Source: Pseudomonas viridiflava
Lineage (GTDB): Bacteria > Pseudomonadota > Gammaproteobacteria > Pseudomonadales > Pseudomonadaceae
Length of the DNA stretch: 64,000 bases
Assembly: GCF_900590885.1 (NCBI RefSeq)
Contig: NZ_UUON01000004.1
Span: 662,821-726,820, forward strand
Reading direction: 5' to 3'
A program made the translations under genes and the position numbers. The notes below the pieces were generated by a model, which was not told the DNA's origin, made no database searches, and saw only the letters and a list, made by a program, of their open reading frames with translations. Below, one piece after another: positions 41,154-51,304 of this stretch; positions within the stretch are counted from its first letter, which is position 1, and every line of letters begins with the position of its first letter.

Positions 41154-42152
41154 CTATTGTCCCAACTTGAGGCGAGCAGTCTCGCCACTGGTGAACGGCG
41201 CCACGTCCACAGGCTGGCCGTTGTAGGCCACTTGCGCGCCACGGGCAAAGCCCAGACGCAGCGTCAATGGAGGCTTGCCGCCCTGGTCAAGAGTATCTCC
41301 CTTACGCTTCAGACCGCTAAACAGCACTTTGCCATTGCCATCGGTGACCTGCGTCCAGCAGTCAGCGATGAAAGTAATCTGTACGCGGCCGTCACCGGCG
41401 ATCAACGCGGGGGTGGTGGGCGGCGACATCGCAGGGGCTGCCGGGGCAGCTGGCGTGGTAGTCGCTGGCGCCTGCGCTGGAGCAGCCGGGGTATGGGCCT
41501 GGGCAATCGGCGCCGTCGGCGTATGCGCTGGCGCAGCCGGTGCTGGCACAGCGGCGGTTTCGGCCGGGGCTGTTTGCGGTGCGGCCTGCTCCGTGGTGGC
41601 CGGCGCTTCAGGCGCGGCCTGGGCTTCGGCAACCGCCTGGTCTTCAGGCTCATCCAGCGGATGGATCTGGGTGGTGCCGTCGGCGCTTTCGACTTCGACG
41701 TGCTCCATGGCGTTGCTGGTCAGGTCCTTGCTGCGCAGGGAGGTCTGGTCTTGCCACCAGACAAAACCGCCGCCTATCACCGCAATCAGCAGCAACAGGC
41801 TGACAATTCGCAAAATGGTGTGGGAAACCCGCACCGGTTCTTCAATGCGACCCAGGCCATGGACATTGCTGCCCTGGGAGTCGGTACCGGTGAACTGGTC
41901 GAATTCCTGGACCAGCACGGCCTGGTCGATACCCAGCAACTTGGCGTAGGCACGGATATAGCCGCGGGCGAAGGTATGCCCAGGCAGCTTGTCGAACGCG
42001 CCGGCTTCCAGGTTGCCCAGGGACGTGGTGGTCAAATTGAGCTTGAGGGCCACTTCTGCCAGCGACCAGCCATTGCTTTCGCGGGCCTGACGCAAGGTCT
42101 CGCCTGGGTTTACGCGATTAGCTGCTACAACTTCCGGGTGCGCCGCTTTCAT
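41154..42152 (-). CDS. rodZ: Cytoskeletal membrane protein RodZ
   Basis: This 332-residue inner-membrane protein has an N-terminal helix-turn-helix domain (about 15-80; [20 protein letters not shown]), one membrane helix (about 113-132), a low-complexity linker rich in alanine, proline and threonine (about 165-260) and a C-terminal DUF4115 domain. RodZ links MreB to the cell-wall elongation machinery. ATG 42152 lies 5 bases after GGAG; ATG 42155, one codon earlier, is possible. The start overlaps the pilF stop region, so translation is probably coupled. Confidence 0.93.
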   Translation of the reverse strand: MKAAHPEVVAANRVNPGETLRQARESNGWSLAEVALKLNLTTTSLGNLEAGAFDKLPGHTFARGYIRAYAKLLGIDQAVLVQEFDQFTGTDSQGSNVHGLGRIEEPVRVSHTILRIVSLLLLIAVIGGGFVWWQDQTSLRSKDLTSNAMEHVEVESADGTTQIHPLDEPEDQAVAEAQAAPEAPATTEQAAPQTAPAETAAVPAPAAPAHTPTAPIAQAHTPAAPAQAPATTTPAAPAAPAMSPPTTPALIAGDGRVQITFIADCWTQVTDGNGKVLFSGLKRKGDTLDQGGKPPLTLRLGFARGAQVAYNGQPVDVAPFTSGETARLKLGQ

Positions 42153-42910
42153 CATTGCTCCGACAGGTATTGCTGATATTCCGGCGTACCGGGATAGAGT
42201 CGTTCGAGTTGCTGGCCAAAACGTGCGGCCGTGTCGCGTTCTTCATGAACCGTCGCCAGGCGCACACCGAGCAATAGACTACGTGCATTTTGCTCGCTGA
42301 GCAGGCTAAAACGCGTGTAATAGTCACGTGCCGGCACATAATGCCTGTCTTCGTAAGACAACTCAGCCATTTCGAGCAGGGCCCGTGGCTGACGACTGTT
42401 CAGGTGCAGGGCTTTTTCCAGTTGTTGGCGCGCGCTGTCGCGCTGGCCAAGGCGCATCGAGGTTACGCCCAGGTTCTCAAAAACCCGCGAGCGCTCAGGA
42501 TAGAGGGTATCGGCAATGGCTTGCTGGAAATAAAGGGCCGCGTGGTCATACCGCTTCTGCTCGAACAGGAAGCTGCCGTAGTTGTTCAGCAGCCGCGGGT
42601 CGCCAGGACGGGAGGCCAGGGCCTTTAGAAAATACTGATCGGCCAGCTCGGGCTCGGCCTGGACCTGGAATACCAGGGCCAGCGCGGCATTCGCGTCGGC
42701 ATCGTCGCCATCCAGCGCCATGGCCTTGGCCAACGGCACCTTGGCCTGCTCGCTCATCCCTTGCTGCAGGTAACCCAAGCCCAGTTGCACATAGGCAGCT
42801 CGCGCCGCGTCACGGCCTTTACCGGTTTGCAAAGGGCCGTCATAGCCCGATGAAACACATCCGGCCGCAAGGCCGGTAACAAGCAAAAGCAGCGCAAGGC
42901 GCAAGGGCAT
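42152..42910 (-). CDS. pilF: Type IV pilus biogenesis lipoprotein PilF (PilW)
   Basis: A 252-residue outer-membrane lipoprotein with lipobox LAAGC (C18) and about six TPR repeats from residue 33 onward. It pilots the PilQ secretin to the outer membrane for assembly of type IV pili. Its place between rlmN and rodZ is conserved in pseudomonads; no other pilus gene lies in the window. It starts 12 bp after rlmN and overlaps rodZ at the other end. Confidence 0.92.
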   Translation of the reverse strand: MPLRLALLLLVTGLAAGCVSSGYDGPLQTGKGRDAARAAYVQLGLGYLQQGMSEQAKVPLAKAMALDGDDADANAALALVFQVQAEPELADQYFLKALASRPGDPRLLNNYGSFLFEQKRYDHAALYFQQAIADTLYPERSRVFENLGVTSMRLGQRDSARQQLEKALHLNSRQPRALLEMAELSYEDRHYVPARDYYTRFSLLSEQNARSLLLGVRLATVHEERDTAARFGQQLERLYPGTPEYQQYLSEQ

Positions 42911-42922
42911 AGAGATCCTCTC

Positions 42923-44071
42923 TCAGATTCGATTCACAGCGATCTGCGGCATATCGTCGGCGGCATTCAGTTCGCGCACCGCAATATAACGTTCGCTGCG
43001 ACGGGTGCGATCCAGCACCTGTCCTACCAATTGGCCACAGGCGGCATCGATGTCTTCACCACGGGTGGTGCGGACGGTGACGTTGTAGCCAGCCTGGTGC
43101 AGTTGATCCTGGAAACGGCGGATGGCGTTGTTGCTCGGCCGCTCGTAACCAGAATGTGGAAACGGGTTAAACGGAATCAGGTTGATCTTGCACGGGGTGT
43201 TCTTGAGCAACTCGATCATCTCGACCGCGTGTTCGACCTTGTCGTTGATGTCCTTGAGCATGGTGTACTCAATGGTCAGCACGCGTTTCTCACCCAAGGT
43301 CGCCATGTAACGCTGGCAAGATTCGAGCAGCATCTTAAGCGGATACTTCTTGTTGATCGGCACCAATTGGTTACGCAATGCGTCATTGGGTGCGTGCAGC
43401 GACAACGCCAGGGAGACGTCGATGTGCTTGGCCAGCTCATCGATCATCGGTACCACGCCGGAGGTCGACAGGGTCACACGGCGCTTGGAGATGCCGTAGC
43501 CCAGGTCGTCCATCATCAGATGCATGGCCGCAATCACGTTGTCGAAGTTCAGCAGCGGCTCACCCATGCCCATCATCACCACGTTGGTGATGGCACGGTC
43601 GACAGTTGCCGGGACGCTGCCAAAGGATTTGTTGGCAATCCACACCTGGCCGATGACTTCGGCGGCGGTGAGGTTGCTATTGAAGCCTTGCTTGCCGGTG
43701 GAGCAGAAACTGCAGTCCAGGGCACAGCCTGCCTGGGACGAAACGCACAAGGTGCCGCGTTTGCCCTGGGGAATGTACACGGTCTCGACGCAGCTGCCGG
43801 ACGCCACGCGCACCACCCACTTACGGGTGCCGTCGCTGGAGATGTCCTCGCTGACCACTTCGGGACCACGGACCTCAGCAATGGCCTTGAGCTTGTCGCG
43901 CAGGGCCTTGCTGACGTTCGTCATGGCGTCGAAATCGTCGACACCAAAGTGGTGAATCCATTTCATTACCTGACCGGCACGGAAACGCTTCTCCCCGATT
44001 GAGTCGAAGAATTTCTCCATTTCCGGCTGGGTCAGCCCCAGCAGGTTGGTTTTAACAGTCGATGTAGTCAT
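42923..44071 (-). CDS. rlmN: Dual-specificity 23S rRNA/tRNA adenine-C2 methyltransferase
   Basis: This 382-residue radical SAM enzyme methylates A2503 of 23S rRNA and A37 of some tRNAs. The CxxxCxxC iron-sulfur motif is seen in [15 protein letters not shown] near residue 116; [14 protein letters not shown] binds SAM, and the late catalytic cysteine is in DIDAACGQL near residue 345. It is followed closely by pilF, and ndk lies 29 bp upstream on the same strand. Confidence 0.95.
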   Translation of the reverse strand: MTTSTVKTNLLGLTQPEMEKFFDSIGEKRFRAGQVMKWIHHFGVDDFDAMTNVSKALRDKLKAIAEVRGPEVVSEDISSDGTRKWVVRVASGSCVETVYIPQGKRGTLCVSSQAGCALDCSFCSTGKQGFNSNLTAAEVIGQVWIANKSFGSVPATVDRAITNVVMMGMGEPLLNFDNVIAAMHLMMDDLGYGISKRRVTLSTSGVVPMIDELAKHIDVSLALSLHAPNDALRNQLVPINKKYPLKMLLESCQRYMATLGEKRVLTIEYTMLKDINDKVEHAVEMIELLKNTPCKINLIPFNPFPHSGYERPSNNAIRRFQDQLHQAGYNVTVRTTRGEDIDAACGQLVGQVLDRTRRSERYIAVRELNAADDMPQIAVNRI

Positions 44072-44100
44072 GGATTCACCCTCACTCTTTAAGCCGATGC

Positions 44101-44526
44101 TTAGCGAGCGGTTACTTCAGTAGCAGCGAAAAAGTACGAGATTTCGCGAGCAGCGGCAGCTTCGGAGTCCGAGCCGTGTACAGCGTTGGCGTCGATGGAT
44201 TCGGCGAAGTCAGCACGGATGGTGCCGGCAGCAGCTTCTTTAGGGTTGGTAGCGCCCATCAGCTCACGGTTCAGAGCGATAGCGTTTTCGCCTTCCAGAA
44301 CCTGAACAACAACAGGGCCGGAGATCATGAAGGCAACCAGGTCGCCGAAGAAGCCACGAGCGCTGTGCTCAGCGTAGAAGCCTTCAGCTTCAGCCTTGGA
44401 CAGTTGCTTGAGTTTCGAAGCTACAACCTTCAGGCCGGCTTTTTCGAAACGAGTGGTGATCTCGCCGATGACGTTTTTTGCAACAGCGTCAGGCTTGATG
44501 ATGGAGAAAGTACGTTGAACAGCCAT
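44101..44526 (-). CDS. ndk: Nucleoside diphosphate kinase
   Basis: A 141-residue kinase that balances nucleoside triphosphate pools. The phosphorylated active-site histidine is H117 in [12 protein letters not shown], and the N-terminal [10 protein letters not shown] is typical. The length and sequence are fully normal. It is the first gene before rlmN-pilF-rodZ-ispG-hisS, and its promoter appears to overlap the hairpin that ends the isc transcript (44563-44585). Confidence 0.97.
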   Translation of the reverse strand: MAVQRTFSIIKPDAVAKNVIGEITTRFEKAGLKVVASKLKQLSKAEAEGFYAEHSARGFFGDLVAFMISGPVVVQVLEGENAIALNRELMGATNPKEAAAGTIRADFAESIDANAVHGSDSEAAAAREISYFFAATEVTAR

Positions 44527-44553
44527 GGTGTAACTCCAGAAACGGTAATTTAC

Positions 44554-44585
44554 GAAAAATTAAACCCGCGAATTATACGCGGGTT
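44554..44585 (-). terminator. Hairpin at the end of the isc operon, with a -10 box in its loop
   Basis: Perfect 8-bp stem AACCCGCG / CGCGGGTT followed on the minus strand by TAATTTTTC, a plausible terminator after iscX. The 7-base loop is TATAATT, an ideal -10 box (44577-44572) for ndk with a weak TAGGCA -35 17 bases upstream. Confidence 0.65.
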
Positions 44586-44618
44586 ATTGGGTATTGCCTA
44601 ACTGCGTAAAAAGGCGGC

Positions 44619-44819
44619 TCAGTCTGCTTCTTCGATCCACAGGCCTTGAATCGCCTCCAGGACCTTCTCGCCACCCCGATCAGGGATATCGTCGAAATCC
44701 GGCAGTGCCATTACGAGGTCACGCAGTTTGACGAAGTTCACCGTAAGAGGATTGACCTCAGGGTGAGCTTCCGCAAGTTGTATAGCGATTTCTTGTACAT
44801 CAACCCATTTCAGGCTCAT
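44619..44819 (-). CDS. iscX: Fe-S assembly protein IscX
   Basis: This 66-residue acidic protein (MSLKWVDVQEIAIQLAEAHP) is the last gene of the isc operon. IscX binds IscS and iron and tunes the rate of cluster formation. The DFDDIPD region and C-terminal WIEEAD are typical. ATG 44819 is the family start, 14 bp after fdx. The terminator-like hairpin follows. Confidence 0.93.
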   Translation of the reverse strand: MSLKWVDVQEIAIQLAEAHPEVNPLTVNFVKLRDLVMALPDFDDIPDRGGEKVLEAIQGLWIEEAD

Positions 44820-44833
44820 GACATTTCCTTGAA

Positions 44834-45175
44834 TCAATGCGGCGCTTCGGCCGCATGGTTGAGCGAATATTTCGGAATTTCGACGGTGATGTCTTCGGTC
44901 CCGACCTTTGCCTGACAGCTTAGACGCGATTGCGCCTCCAGGCCCCAGGCACGATCCAGAAAGTCCTCTTCCAACTCGTCCGCTTCTTCCAGGCTGTTGA
45001 AGCCCTCACGGATGATGCAGTGGCAGGTGGTGCAGGCACACACACCGCCGCAGGCGCTTTCGATCTCGATATGGTTGTCATGGGCAACTTCGAGGATGGA
45101 CTTGCCGGTCTCAGCCTCCACAACCATACCGTCCGGGCAATGCTCGGCGTGTGGCAGAAAAATGACCTGCGGCAT
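44834..45175 (-). CDS. fdx: [2Fe-2S] ferredoxin of the Isc system
   Basis: A 113-residue adrenodoxin-type ferredoxin with cluster ligands C42, C48, C51 and C87 in the C-x5-C-x2-C-x35-C spacing. It supplies electrons for cluster assembly on IscU. It lies 3 bp after hscA and before iscX. Confidence 0.95.
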   Translation of the reverse strand: MPQVIFLPHAEHCPDGMVVEAETGKSILEVAHDNHIEIESACGGVCACTTCHCIIREGFNSLEEADELEEDFLDRAWGLEAQSRLSCQAKVGTEDITVEIPKYSLNHAAEAPH

Positions 45176-45178
45176 TAA

Positions 45179-47041
45179 TTATTCCTCGATTTCATTCAGG
45201 TTGCGCCCGGCCAGTGCGGCTTTCACCGTCTGATCCATGCGCCGGGCGGCAAAGGCATCGGTGACCTGCGACAAGCGCTTGGTCTGCTGCTCGATGGCGT
45301 AGCCATCGTTGCCTTTCATCAGTTCGGCCAGTTCCTGCATCTGCAGGTCGATGACCATGCGCTCTTCGGCATCCAGCAAGCGTTCACCATCAGCTTCAAG
45401 GGCGCCCTGCACGGCTTCGAGCAGGCGCTGGGCATCCACTTGCTGCTCACGCAGTACACGGGCGACCTTGTCGTCACCGGCGTATTGGAACGAATCCTTG
45501 AGCATCTTGGCGATTTCGCCGTCGGTCAGGCCGTAGGACGGCTTGACCTGGATGCTGGCCTCAACGCCAGAAGCCAGTTCGCGCGCCGCGACGCTGAGCA
45601 GGCCATCGGCGTCAACCTGGAAGGTCACGCGAATCTTCGCTGCACCCGCAACCATGGCCGGGATGCCGCGCAATTCAAAGCGCGCCAGGGAGCGGCAGTC
45701 GCTGATCAGCTCGCGCTCGCCTTGCAGCACATGAATCATCATGGCCGTCTGGCCATCTTTGTAAGTGGTGAAATCCTGGGCACGGGCAACGGGGATGGTG
45801 GTGTTGCGCGGAATCACCTTCTCCATCAGGCCGCCCATGGTTTCCAGGCCCAGGGACAACGGAATCACGTCGAGCAGCAGCAGTTCGCCACCATCGCGCT
45901 TGTTGCCGGCCAGGGTATCGGCCTGGATAGCAGCGCCGATGGCGACCACCTGGTCCGGGTCGATTTCAGTCAGCGGCTGGCGACCAAAGGCTTCGGCCAC
46001 GGCTTCACGCACGCGCGGTACGCGGGTGGAACCACCGACCATGACCACAGCGCCGACTTCTTCCAGCTCGATGCCGGAGTCGCGCACGGCACGGCGACAG
46101 GCCTTGAGGCTGCGGGCGACCATCGGCTCGATCAGCGCATCGAAAGCTTCGCGGGTCAGCTGGGCCGACCAGGCACCGTAGGACACTTCGACACAAACAG
46201 CGTCCGTCAGGGCTTCTTTGGCCGCACAGGCAGCTTGCAGCAGACTACGTTGCGCGCCCGGGTCCAGATCAGCCGACAAGCCGGCACTGGTGATGATCCA
46301 GCCGGCAATGGCGTGGTCGAAGTCATCGCCGCCCAGGGCACTGTCGCCCCCGGTAGCCAACACTTCAAACACACCGCCGGTCAGGCGCAGGATCGAAATA
46401 TCAAAAGTGCCGCCGCCCAGGTCGTATATAGCCACGAGGCCTTCGGCGTGCTGGTCCAGGCCATAAGCCACGGCCGCCGCAGTCGGTTCGTTGAGCAGGC
46501 GCAGCACGTTGAGACCGGCGAGTTTTGCCGCGTCCTTGGTGGCTTGGCGCTGAGCATCGTCGAAATACGCAGGAACGGTAATGACTGCCCCCACCAGTTC
46601 GCCGCCCAAGGTATTTTCCGCGCGCTGGCGCAGCACCTTGAGGATGTCGGCCGACACTTCCACCGGGCTTTTCGGGCCCTGGACCGTGTCGATGAACGGC
46701 ATGTGGGATTCACCGCCGATAAAGCGGTAAGGAAGCTGGTCGCCCAATTGCTTGACGTCGGACAGACCACGTCCCATCAAGCGCTTGACCGACAGCACGG
46801 TGTTCAAAGGGTCGGTAGACGCGGCCAGCTTGGCCGATGCGCCCACTTCGGTACGATCGGCGTGATAGCGCACGGCAGACGGCAGGATCACCTGGCCATC
46901 AGCGTCGGGCAGCGGCTCGGACAGGCCACTGCGCAAGGCAGCAACCAGGGAATTGGTGGTACCCAGGTCAATCCCCACCGCCAGGCGACGCTGGTGCGGT
47001 TGTGGGCTTTGGCCGGGTTCGGCGATTTGCAGTAGAGCCAT
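45179..47041 (-). CDS. hscA: Fe-S chaperone HscA
   Basis: This 620-residue Hsp70-type ATPase acts on IscU to promote transfer of the nascent cluster to target proteins. Seen are the ATPase signatures [29 protein letters not shown] and [16 protein letters not shown], then a substrate-binding domain from about residue 390. It pairs with its J-protein HscB, encoded 51 bp upstream. Confidence 0.96.
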   Translation of the reverse strand: MALLQIAEPGQSPQPHQRRLAVGIDLGTTNSLVAALRSGLSEPLPDADGQVILPSAVRYHADRTEVGASAKLAASTDPLNTVLSVKRLMGRGLSDVKQLGDQLPYRFIGGESHMPFIDTVQGPKSPVEVSADILKVLRQRAENTLGGELVGAVITVPAYFDDAQRQATKDAAKLAGLNVLRLLNEPTAAAVAYGLDQHAEGLVAIYDLGGGTFDISILRLTGGVFEVLATGGDSALGGDDFDHAIAGWIITSAGLSADLDPGAQRSLLQAACAAKEALTDAVCVEVSYGAWSAQLTREAFDALIEPMVARSLKACRRAVRDSGIELEEVGAVVMVGGSTRVPRVREAVAEAFGRQPLTEIDPDQVVAIGAAIQADTLAGNKRDGGELLLLDVIPLSLGLETMGGLMEKVIPRNTTIPVARAQDFTTYKDGQTAMMIHVLQGERELISDCRSLARFELRGIPAMVAGAAKIRVTFQVDADGLLSVAARELASGVEASIQVKPSYGLTDGEIAKMLKDSFQYAGDDKVARVLREQQVDAQRLLEAVQGALEADGERLLDAEERMVIDLQMQELAELMKGNDGYAIEQQTKRLSQVTDAFAARRMDQTVKAALAGRNLNEIEE

Positions 47042-47092
47042 GGTAATCAGGTCTTATCTGTCTATCAGGCGTGCATCACGGGCAGCACTGGG

Positions 47093-47614
47093 TTAATCGT
47101 CGAGGCGCTCTTCTAGCTGGCGCACTTCGTAGGTGAGCTTGTCGAGGAACTGCATGCGCCGCATCAGGCGCTCGGCCTGCTCGCGTTGCGCTGCATCATT
47201 CCAGCAGGCGGCGAAGCTTTCGTTCAGCTCATCCTGGGCCACTTTCAGACGGCGCTTGAAGACTGCGACACCCGCCACATCGGCTTCGTCCTGCAAGTCT
47301 TCGAGCTCTTCGCGCCACTGCATCTGCTGCATCAGGAAGTCCGGATCGTGCACCGTGACTTCCAACGGCAGCTCGCCACCGTTCATCGCGAGCAGGTAAC
47401 GCGCGCGTTTCGGTGGGCTTTTTAGCGTCTGATAGGCTTCGTTGAGGCTGGCCGATTGCTCCAGGGCCAGGCGTTGCTCACGCTCGGAAGCGTCGGCAAA
47501 GCGGTCCGGATGCACCCCACGCGCCAATTCTCGGTAGCGCGTGGCAAGCTGCTCGAGGTCCAGCCGAAAACTCGGCTGCAGCTCGAATAAAGCGAAATGA
47601 CAAGGAGTACCCAC
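47093..47614 (-). CDS. hscB: Fe-S co-chaperone HscB
   Basis: A 173-residue J-domain protein that delivers IscU to HscA and stimulates its ATPase. The J domain (about 1-75) has the HPD motif in GVHPDRFAD; a C-terminal three-helix IscU-binding region follows. The start is taken as GTG 47614, giving [16 protein letters not shown] at the N-terminus and a GAGG ribosome site six bases upstream; a longer frame lacks homology. iscA ends 8 bp before it. Confidence 0.93.
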   Translation of the reverse strand: MGTPCHFALFELQPSFRLDLEQLATRYRELARGVHPDRFADASEREQRLALEQSASLNEAYQTLKSPPKRARYLLAMNGGELPLEVTVHDPDFLMQQMQWREELEDLQDEADVAGVAVFKRRLKVAQDELNESFAACWNDAAQREQAERLMRRMQFLDKLTYEVRQLEERLDD

Positions 47615-47622
47615 GAATAGCC

Positions 47623-47946
47623 TCAGATGTTGAAGCTTTCGCCGCAGCCACACTCACCGCGCACGTTGGGGTTGTTGAACTTGAAGCCTTCGTTCAACCC
47701 TTCCTTGACGAAATCGAGTTCGGTGCCGTCCAGGTAGGTCAGGCTTTTAGGGTCGATGATCACTTTCTCGCCGTGACTTTCGAACACCTGGTCTTCCGCA
47801 ACCACCTCGTCGACAAACTCCAGCACGTAGGCAAGGCCGGAACAGCCCGTGGTGCGAACACCCAGACGAATCCCCTCACCTTTACCGCGCCCATTCAGGG
47901 AGCGGCGAATGTGCTGCGCAGCCGCTTCTGTCATGCTGATAGCCAT
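47623..47946 (-). CDS. iscA: A-type Fe-S carrier IscA
   Basis: A 107-residue scaffold/carrier of the HesB family with the three conserved cysteines C35 (TGCSGLAY), C99 and C101 (GECGCGESF). It passes clusters, particularly [4Fe-4S], to target enzymes. ATG 47946 ([10 protein letters not shown]) is the family start. It lies between iscU and hscB, with short spacers. Confidence 0.95.
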   Translation of the reverse strand: MAISMTEAAAQHIRRSLNGRGKGEGIRLGVRTTGCSGLAYVLEFVDEVVAEDQVFESHGEKVIIDPKSLTYLDGTELDFVKEGLNEGFKFNNPNVRGECGCGESFNI

Positions 47947-47974
47947 CGTTGACTCCTTACTCGTCGCCAAATGC

Positions 47975-48361
47975 TTAGATCAAGCCTTTCTTCTGCTTGT
48001 AGTCGCGAACGGCCGCCTTGATGGCGTCTTCTGCGAGTACCGAGCAGTGAATTTTCACCGGCGGCAGCGCCAGTTCTTCAGCCAGCTGAGTGTTGCTGAT
48101 AGTCACAGCCTCATCCAGGGTCTTGCCCTTCATCCACTCGGTAGCGAGGGAGCTGGAGGCAATGGCGGAACCGCAGCCGTAGGTCTTGAATTTGGCGTCT
48201 TCAATAACGCCAGCCTCGTTGACCTTGATCTGCAGGCGCATCACATCGCCGCACGCCGGAGCGCCGACCATGCCGGTGCCGACATCAGGGTCTTCCGCGT
48301 TCATCTTGCCGACGTTGCGCGGGTTTTCGTAGTGGTCGATGACCTTTTCGCTGTAAGCCAT
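47975..48361 (-). CDS. iscU: Fe-S cluster scaffold IscU
   Basis: This 128-residue scaffold builds the [2Fe-2S] cluster. Ligands C37, C63 and C106 and the modulating D39 are all present ([21 protein letters not shown]). The HscA-recognition motif LPPVK is seen at about residues 99-103. It follows iscS by 99 bp. Confidence 0.97.
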   Translation of the reverse strand: MAYSEKVIDHYENPRNVGKMNAEDPDVGTGMVGAPACGDVMRLQIKVNEAGVIEDAKFKTYGCGSAIASSSLATEWMKGKTLDEAVTISNTQLAEELALPPVKIHCSVLAEDAIKAAVRDYKQKKGLI

Positions 48362-48460
48362 GGTACTGAATCCTCACTCATCAGGGCCGCTCTGGAACCC
48401 TGTAAAAACGCCTGCGTTTTCCGCCACGTTCCTGCAGAGCTTGGGTGGCGGCTTCTATAT

Positions 48461-49675
48461 TTAGTGTGCCGCCCACTCGATCTTGGAAATGTCGACACCG
48501 TCTTTGAACATATCCCACAGCGGCGACAGAACACGCAGCTTGTTGACGGCTTCGCAGACTTTCTGCGCGGCGTAGTCGACTTGCTCTTCAGTGGTGAAGC
48601 GGCCGAAGGTAAAGCGGATCGAGCTGTGTGCCAGTTCGTCGTTGCGGCCCAGGGCGCGCAGTACGTACGAAGGCTCAAGGGACGCCGAGGTGCAGGCCGA
48701 ACCGGACGAAACCGCCAGGTCCTTGAGCGCCATGATCAGCGACTCGCCTTCAACGTAGTTGAAGCTCAAATTCAGGTTGTGCGGTACACGGGCGGTCATG
48801 CTGCCGTTGATGTACAGCTCTTCAAGGTTCTCGACCTGCTTGTAGAAGCGGTCGCTCAGGGCCTTGATACGAATGTTTTCGGCAGCCATGTCTTCCTTGG
48901 CTACACGGAATGCTTCGCCCATGCCGACGATCTGGTGGGTCGCCAGGGTGCCGGAACGCATGCCGCGCTCGTGACCGCCGCCGTGCATGGTGGCTTCGAT
49001 GCGCACGCGAGGCTTGCGGCTCACGTAAAGCGCGCCGATGCCTTTGGGGCCGTAGGTCTTGTGGGCAGAGAACGACATCAGGTCGACTTTCAGCTTGGAC
49101 AGGTCGATATCAACCTTGCCGGTGGACTGAGCAGCGTCGACGTGCAGCAGGATGCCTTTGGAGCGCGTCAGCTCGCCAATGGCCGCGATGTCGTTGATGG
49201 TGCCGATTTCGTTGTTCACGTGGATCACGGAAACCAGGATAGTGTCTTCACGCAGCGCGGCTTCGATCATGGCCGGGGTGACGATACCGTCGGTGGTTGG
49301 CTCGAGGTAGGTGACCTCGAAACCTTCACGCTCCAGTTGGCGCATGGTGTCGAGGACAGCCTTGTGCTCAATCTTGGTGGTGATCAGGTGTTTGCCTTTG
49401 GTCGCGTAGAAATGCGCCGCGCCCTTGATAGCCAGGTTGTCGGACTCGGTAGCACCGGAGGTCCAGACGATTTCGCGCGGGTCTGCGCCGACCAGGTCAG
49501 CGACCTGGCGACGAGCGTTCTCGACCGCTTCCTCGGCTTTCCAGCCGAACACGTGGGAACGGGAGGCCGGGTTGCCGAAGTTTCCGTCGACCAGCAGGCA
49601 TTCGCTCATCTTTTGCGCGACACGCGGATCAACCGGGGTGGTCGCTGAGTAATCAAGGTAAATCGGCAATTTCAT
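48461..49675 (-). CDS. iscS: Cysteine desulfurase IscS
   Basis: A 404-residue PLP enzyme that removes sulfur from cysteine for Fe-S clusters, tRNA thiolation and other cofactors. The PLP lysine lies in [12 protein letters not shown] and the sulfur-carrying cysteine in [14 protein letters not shown]-terminal [20 protein letters not shown] is typical. It is the second gene of the operon, 50 bp after iscR. Confidence 0.97.
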   Translation of the reverse strand: MKLPIYLDYSATTPVDPRVAQKMSECLLVDGNFGNPASRSHVFGWKAEEAVENARRQVADLVGADPREIVWTSGATESDNLAIKGAAHFYATKGKHLITTKIEHKAVLDTMRQLEREGFEVTYLEPTTDGIVTPAMIEAALREDTILVSVIHVNNEIGTINDIAAIGELTRSKGILLHVDAAQSTGKVDIDLSKLKVDLMSFSAHKTYGPKGIGALYVSRKPRVRIEATMHGGGHERGMRSGTLATHQIVGMGEAFRVAKEDMAAENIRIKALSDRFYKQVENLEELYINGSMTARVPHNLNLSFNYVEGESLIMALKDLAVSSGSACTSASLEPSYVLRALGRNDELAHSSIRFTFGRFTTEEQVDYAAQKVCEAVNKLRVLSPLWDMFKDGVDISKIEWAAH

Positions 49676-49725
49676 GGACTTTCTCCTAAATCAGGCTGGC
49701 TGGCGTGCCGTTAGCTCTTCGGCTG

Positions 49726-50217
49726 TCACTCGACGGCGGACGCTTCAATCTTGTCCAGACGCGGCGCCTTGGTGTTGCAACGGCGCTGGTCCTGACGCTG
49801 GGCTACTTCTTGCACCTCACGGCGAGTCACAAGATCAGCCAAGCTGATACCACTCAAAAACTCATGGATCTGCAGGCTCAAGTCACACCACAAGTGGTGC
49901 GTCAGGCAGGTGTCGCCAGCATGGCAATCACCCAAACCCTGGCATTTGGTGGCATCGACGGATTCGTTGACCGCGTCGATGACCTGCGCTACCTGAATGC
50001 CCTGCATGTCGCGGGACAGTTGATAGCCGCCACCTGGCCCACGCACGCTGGAAACCAGATTGCTGCGACGCAACTTGGCAAACAGTTGCTCGAGGTAGGA
50101 CAGGGAAATGCCTTGGCGCTCGGAGATATCGGCCAGGGACACCGGCCCAGTTTGCGCGTGCAAGGCCAGGTCAAGCATGGCGGTCACCGCGTATCGGCCT
50201 TTTGTAGTCAGTCTCAT
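49726..50217 (-). CDS. iscR: Fe-S-sensing regulator IscR
   Basis: This 163-residue Rrf2-family regulator binds a [2Fe-2S] cluster through C92, C98, C104 and H107, positions identical to E. coli. The winged helix occupies about residues 1-65. With its cluster it represses the isc operon at type 1 sites. ATG 50217 ([14 protein letters not shown]) is the family start. Two type 1-like sites cover its promoter upstream. Confidence 0.96.
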   Translation of the reverse strand: MRLTTKGRYAVTAMLDLALHAQTGPVSLADISERQGISLSYLEQLFAKLRRSNLVSSVRGPGGGYQLSRDMQGIQVAQVIDAVNESVDATKCQGLGDCHAGDTCLTHHLWCDLSLQIHEFLSGISLADLVTRREVQEVAQRQDQRRCNTKAPRLDKIEASAVE

Positions 50218-50250
50218 GGACAAGTACCAAGGTGTTTCAGAATGGGGGCA

Positions 50251-50279
50251 AGTATGCGATTCCCGAGTATTTAAGTCAA
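50251..50279 (-). promoter_or_regulatory. iscR promoter
   Basis: On the minus strand: -35 TTGACT (50279-50274), a 17-base spacer and -10 CATACT (50256-50251), 34 bases before the iscR ATG. The -35 lies inside the proximal IscR-like site. Confidence 0.8.
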
Positions 50280-50283
50280 CTAT
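50259..50283 (-). promoter_or_regulatory. Proximal IscR type 1-like site
   Basis: A 25-bp site starting ATAGTTGACTTAAATACTCG on the minus strand. It resembles the E. coli iscR type 1 site and overlaps the -35 box, so occupancy would block transcription. Confidence 0.75.
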
Positions 50284-50308
50284 AAGACCTAGTACTTTAG
50301 TCAGGATT
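50284..50308 (-). promoter_or_regulatory. Distal IscR type 1-like site
   Basis: A second 25-bp site starting AATCCTGACTAAAGTACTAG on the minus strand, directly abutting the proximal site. The two share the TGACTnAAnTACT core. Confidence 0.65.
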
Positions 50309-50405
50309 ACCCGTAAAAAGGGCGCGCGAATCATAGCAGGACGGGGTGGAATGGACCAGCGAGAACAGGGCCAAGCCGGGATTCCGAGACCAATGGAGGT
50401 CAAAA

Positions 50406-50494
50406 TGTGGGAGGGGGCTTGCCCCCGATAGCGGTGGATCAGTCAATAAATATAGCGGCTGACACATTGCCATCAGGGGCAAGCCCCCTCCCAC
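50406..50494. repeat. REPIN: two inverted REP elements
   Basis: Inverted REP pair with a 38-base AT-richer spacer, between the iscR control region and the end of cysE. The second arm has CATCAGGGGC instead of CATCGGGGGC. Confidence 0.88.
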
Positions 50495-50519
50495 GGGGAT
50501 TTGCGGCGAACTCGAGACC

Positions 50520-51302
50520 TCAACCAGCCTTGGTGGCAGTTTCGTTCTTGATCTCGGCGAAGTCTTCTTCGCGCAGCTCAGGCAGATCTTTCGCACAGTA
50601 GCTGCTGCCCAACTCCTTCAGCGCGCCGCACATGCCGTCCAGCTTGCCATCTACCGCCTGCAGGTGGTCGAGCAACTGGCCAATCGCACGCGCCACCGGG
50701 TCGGGCATGTCTTCGCTGACGCCATAGGCGTCGAAGCCGATCTTCTCGGCCATCGCCTTGCGCTTGGCCTCCTGCTCGTCGCCGACTTCCGGCTTGACGA
50801 TGATTCGGCCCGGAATACCCACCACGGTTGCGCCAGGCGGCACCGCCTTGGTCACCACGGCATTGGAGCCTACCTTGGCGCCAGCGCCGACCGTGAAGGG
50901 ACCGAGCACCTTGGCGCCCGCGCCCACCACCACACCGTTTTCCAACGTGGGATGGCGCTTGCCTTTATTCCAGCTGGTGCCACCCAGAGTCACCCCCTGG
51001 TAGAGGGTCACGTCATCGCCGATCTCAGCGGTTTCGCCAATCACGATGCCCATGCCATGGTCGATGAAGAAGCGACGCCCCACCTTGGCCCCCGGATGAA
51101 TCTCGATCCCGGTCAGCCAACGACCAAAGTTCGACGCTACCCGCGCCAACCATTTCCAGCCCATGCCCCACAAGGCGCTGGACAGGCGGTGAATCCAGAT
51201 CGCATGCATGCCCGGGTAGCAGGTCAGCACTTCAAAGGCGTTGCGCGCCGCCGGGTCCCGGTGGAAAACACTCTGGATATCTTCTCGCAAACGCTCGAAC
51301 AT
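50520..51302 (-). CDS. cysE: Serine O-acetyltransferase
   Basis: This 260-residue enzyme makes O-acetylserine, the precursor of cysteine. A helical N-terminal domain (about 1-65) precedes a left-handed beta-helix of hexapeptide repeats with the active-site regions [16 protein letters not shown] and [18 protein letters not shown]. The C-terminus is longer than in the shortest CysE proteins. By neighbourhood it sits beside the isc operon, which uses cysteine as its sulfur source. It follows trmJ by 2 bp and is probably co-transcribed with it. Confidence 0.94.
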   Translation of the reverse strand: MFERLREDIQSVFHRDPAARNAFEVLTCYPGMHAIWIHRLSSALWGMGWKWLARVASNFGRWLTGIEIHPGAKVGRRFFIDHGMGIVIGETAEIGDDVTLYQGVTLGGTSWNKGKRHPTLENGVVVGAGAKVLGPFTVGAGAKVGSNAVVTKAVPPGATVVGIPGRIIVKPEVGDEQEAKRKAMAEKIGFDAYGVSEDMPDPVARAIGQLLDHLQAVDGKLDGMCGALKELGSSYCAKDLPELREEDFAEIKNETATKAG

Positions 51303-51304
51303 TT

